Assembly: GCA_023151275.1 (NCBI GenBank)
Contig: JAKLJI010000001.1
Span: forward strand, 458,409 to 522,408
Reading direction: 5' to 3'
Source of the DNA: Bacteroidia bacterium
GTDB taxonomy: Bacteria; Bacteroidota; Bacteroidia; UKL13-3
DNA: 64,000 bases
A model generated the notes under the pieces. It ran no database searches and was not told where the DNA came from. It saw nothing but the letters and a program-made list of their open reading frames with translations. The position numbers were made by a program, and so were the translations under genes. Below, piece by piece: positions 62,515 through 64,000 of this stretch. The first letter of the stretch is position 1; each line of letters opens with the position of its first letter.

Positions 62515-64000
62515 TTAGAAAAAGAGGTTGTAAAGAATGGCCAAACGATTAATCTGATAAGCGTTGTTGGGTTGAATGTCTTGCTGGTTGGCAATCTGTT
62601 GGTATTGGATTTTTAGTGATGCCTGCTCTGAAAACTGATAATTCAAACCCCCTATTAGAAAAGATTGTTTGAGGTTGCAATCTTGTTTTTGGAAGAATAC
62701 CACTTGGTTGTAGCTGTTTCGTTCTGCTAGAAATTCATTGCCCTCACTGGTTAAGTTTAACCATGCCAGTTGAATATCTAATTTCGGTAAAAGTTCAACT
62801 TCGGTTCCAAATTTAAGCTGAGTGCTGGTGAGCTTAATGGCATCAATACCTTCTTGTCCATCGCGCTTGGTTTGCTGCTGGCGTGCCCATAAACTGATGT
62901 TCCATTTGCGCTTCATTCCAACATAAGAGCTTAGTTTAACATTGGCTTGAACGGTTTGTTCTAAGAAGCTTCTTAAGTTAGTAGTTCCTTGGCCAGTTAT
63001 TTCTTTCATACTTGCTAATCCGGTCGATACACTTGCATTGCCCTTAACCTTGCTATCCCAGGCTGCTTTAAGACTTACTCCTTGTCTGTTGGGCGTTGCT
63101 TTTCCATAAGGATTTATGTTTTCAAATGCTGGATGAAAGCGCTGAAGTTCTGGGTTTAGAAAGGACTGGTAAACCGCTCCATCCGTTAGAACTTCTGCCA
63201 ATGTTAATGCCCGTTGCGATTCACGGTTGGTGATATAGGCATACTGAGATGTTAGTGCATTCAAATTGAGGCTTCTGCTTTGTGCACCCATGCTTCGAAA
63301 TCCGGTTTCTACTGCACGCCATTCTACCTGTGCAGACCAGCTCTTATCGGGAGATTTCCAGGCTAAGGAGAATTCGTTAAAAGCGCCATTTTCAAGTTTT
63401 GGTGCAAGTGGGTCATTTTGGTATTCAACTTGTGATAGGCCAGCTTGAGCCGAAATTAAAAAATTGTTTTTGGCCAATGTAAGTGCTTTGCTCAAGCCCA
63501 GTTGATGAACAATATTCAGGAAGGCTAGGTCTGAAAACATGGCCGATTTGGGGATATCAAAAACACGAACACCATCGTAGTTAAGTTTGAAGCGGTAGTT
63601 GTTTTTAAGCTCAAGGCTCGCTCCGGCGAAGAGTCTGTCGGGTTTTGAGAAAAAATCGGTTTGTCTGTTCTTGGCAATAAGCCCTTTGATTTGAAGTGAA
63701 TGCTTAATGGGTTGTAAATCCAAAGTCATTTCGGCTTGTGCCCCTTGTTGGCGCCAGGAGTTTTCACCATAAAAGCGGTCGTATTGAATGATTTCACGGA
63801 AGGTTTCCAAGGCCATTGGATTTCCCTGTGCCATCTCCACCTGTTGGTTAAACAACGTATAAGGAGTCATGCGTGTGTTTAAATCACCTACCTGATAGCT
63901 TATGCGGTTAAGCAGTAATCCACGTAGATAAAGTTCACGTAGGTAAAAATTTATTCCGGCACCCCAAAACCCATTTAGGTCATTTTGAACGCGTGTAATG
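62515..64000 (-). CDS. Outer-membrane beta-barrel protein, 5' end outside window
   Basis: The frame is open from the right edge to the stop at 62515 (at least 494 residues), so the start lies beyond 64000; the internal Met at 63870 is not the start because the 43 codons before it also look like coding barrel sequence (YQVGDLNTRMTPYTLFN). Alternating polar/hydrophobic strands and a C-terminal NLFF aromatic end indicate an outer-membrane barrel. It lacks visible TonB-box or plug features in this part, so it cannot be called SusC. First visible gene of the beta-glucan operon. Confidence 0.75.
   Translation of the reverse strand, partial: ITRVQNDLNGFWGAGINFYLRELYLRGLLLNRISYQVGDLNTRMTPYTLFNQQVEMAQGNPMALETFREIIQYDRFYGENSWRQQGAQAEMTLDLQPIKHSLQIKGLIAKNRQTDFFSKPDRLFAGASLELKNNYRFKLNYDGVRVFDIPKSAMFSDLAFLNIVHQLGLSKALTLAKNNFLISAQAGLSQVEYQNDPLAPKLENGAFNEFSLAWKSPDKSWSAQVEWRAVETGFRSMGAQSRSLNLNALTSQYAYITNRESQRALTLAEVLTDGAVYQSFLNPELQRFHPAFENINPYGKATPNRQGVSLKAAWDSKVKGNASVSTGLASMKEITGQGTTNLRSFLEQTVQANVKLSSYVGMKRKWNISLWARQQQTKRDGQEGIDAIKLTSTQLKFGTEVELLPKLDIQLAWLNLTSEGNEFLAERNSYNQVVFFQKQDCNLKQSFLIGGLNYQFSEQASLKIQYQQIANQQDIQPNNAYQINRLAILYNLFF

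Overview
The window comes from a Bacteroidota chromosome. Three proteins end in type A Por-secretion (T9SS) sorting domains. Several starts sit a few bases behind the Bacteroidota -7 promoter box TAnnTTTG. Receptor and kinase families (multi-PAS kinases, dCache lipoprotein, RprXY-like pair) and a laminarinase locus are also typical of the phylum. I cannot place it below phylum. About half of the sequence encodes signal transduction proteins.

Layout. 1-3.5 kb: a DabB/DabA-type inorganic-carbon or proton-coupled transporter (dabB runs off the left edge; it is not an ATG-to-stop ORF and was read by eye) with a small membrane protein in front. 3.7-9.6 kb: two PAS histidine kinases flanking tRNA-Arg(CCT) and a possible structured leader RNA. 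9.7-17.4 kb: two T9SS-secreted proteins, the second with an internally duplicated beta-helix module. 17.5-19.9 kb: a membrane PAS kinase and a small STAS-like protein. 19.9-22.6 kb: a sugar operon with a nucleotidyltransferase-GHMP kinase fusion, a FucP-like permease and a RhaM-like mutarotase. 22.6-27.7 kb: an overlapping three-gene sensory operon (dCache lipoprotein, dCache hybrid kinase, receiver-kinase). 27.9-33.7 kb: a CzcCBA/CusCBA-like metal efflux operon led by a tiny secreted protein.

33.9-53.5 kb is the most unusual part: five consecutive co-oriented genes of almost 20 kb. They encode a 2190-residue hybrid kinase (about 12 PAS, GAF, kinase, receiver), a CheB-CheR-PAS fusion, and three proteins with PAS arrays followed by a histidine dimerisation box (QSH[VL]VRAPLARLMGL) and a receiver but no ATPase domain. 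One of the three carries a fully canonical LOV blue-light domain. Another ends in a receiver whose phosphoacceptor Asp is Asn. The simplest reading is a multi-input phosphorelay hub in which the large hybrid kinase is the only member able to bind ATP and the ATPase-less proteins act as sensory phosphotransfer adaptors.

53.7-57.2 kb: a Tat-exported pirin, then a Cys/Lys-rich secreted peptide divergent from a two-component system. Their shared intergenic region holds four 7-bp direct repeats at exact 11-bp spacing. 57.3-64.0 kb: a beta-glucan locus with a GH16 laminarinase, a GH2-like TIM-barrel enzyme, two lipoproteins and the C-terminal part of an outer-membrane beta-barrel that runs off the right edge. 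No IS elements, CRISPR arrays or rRNA were seen.
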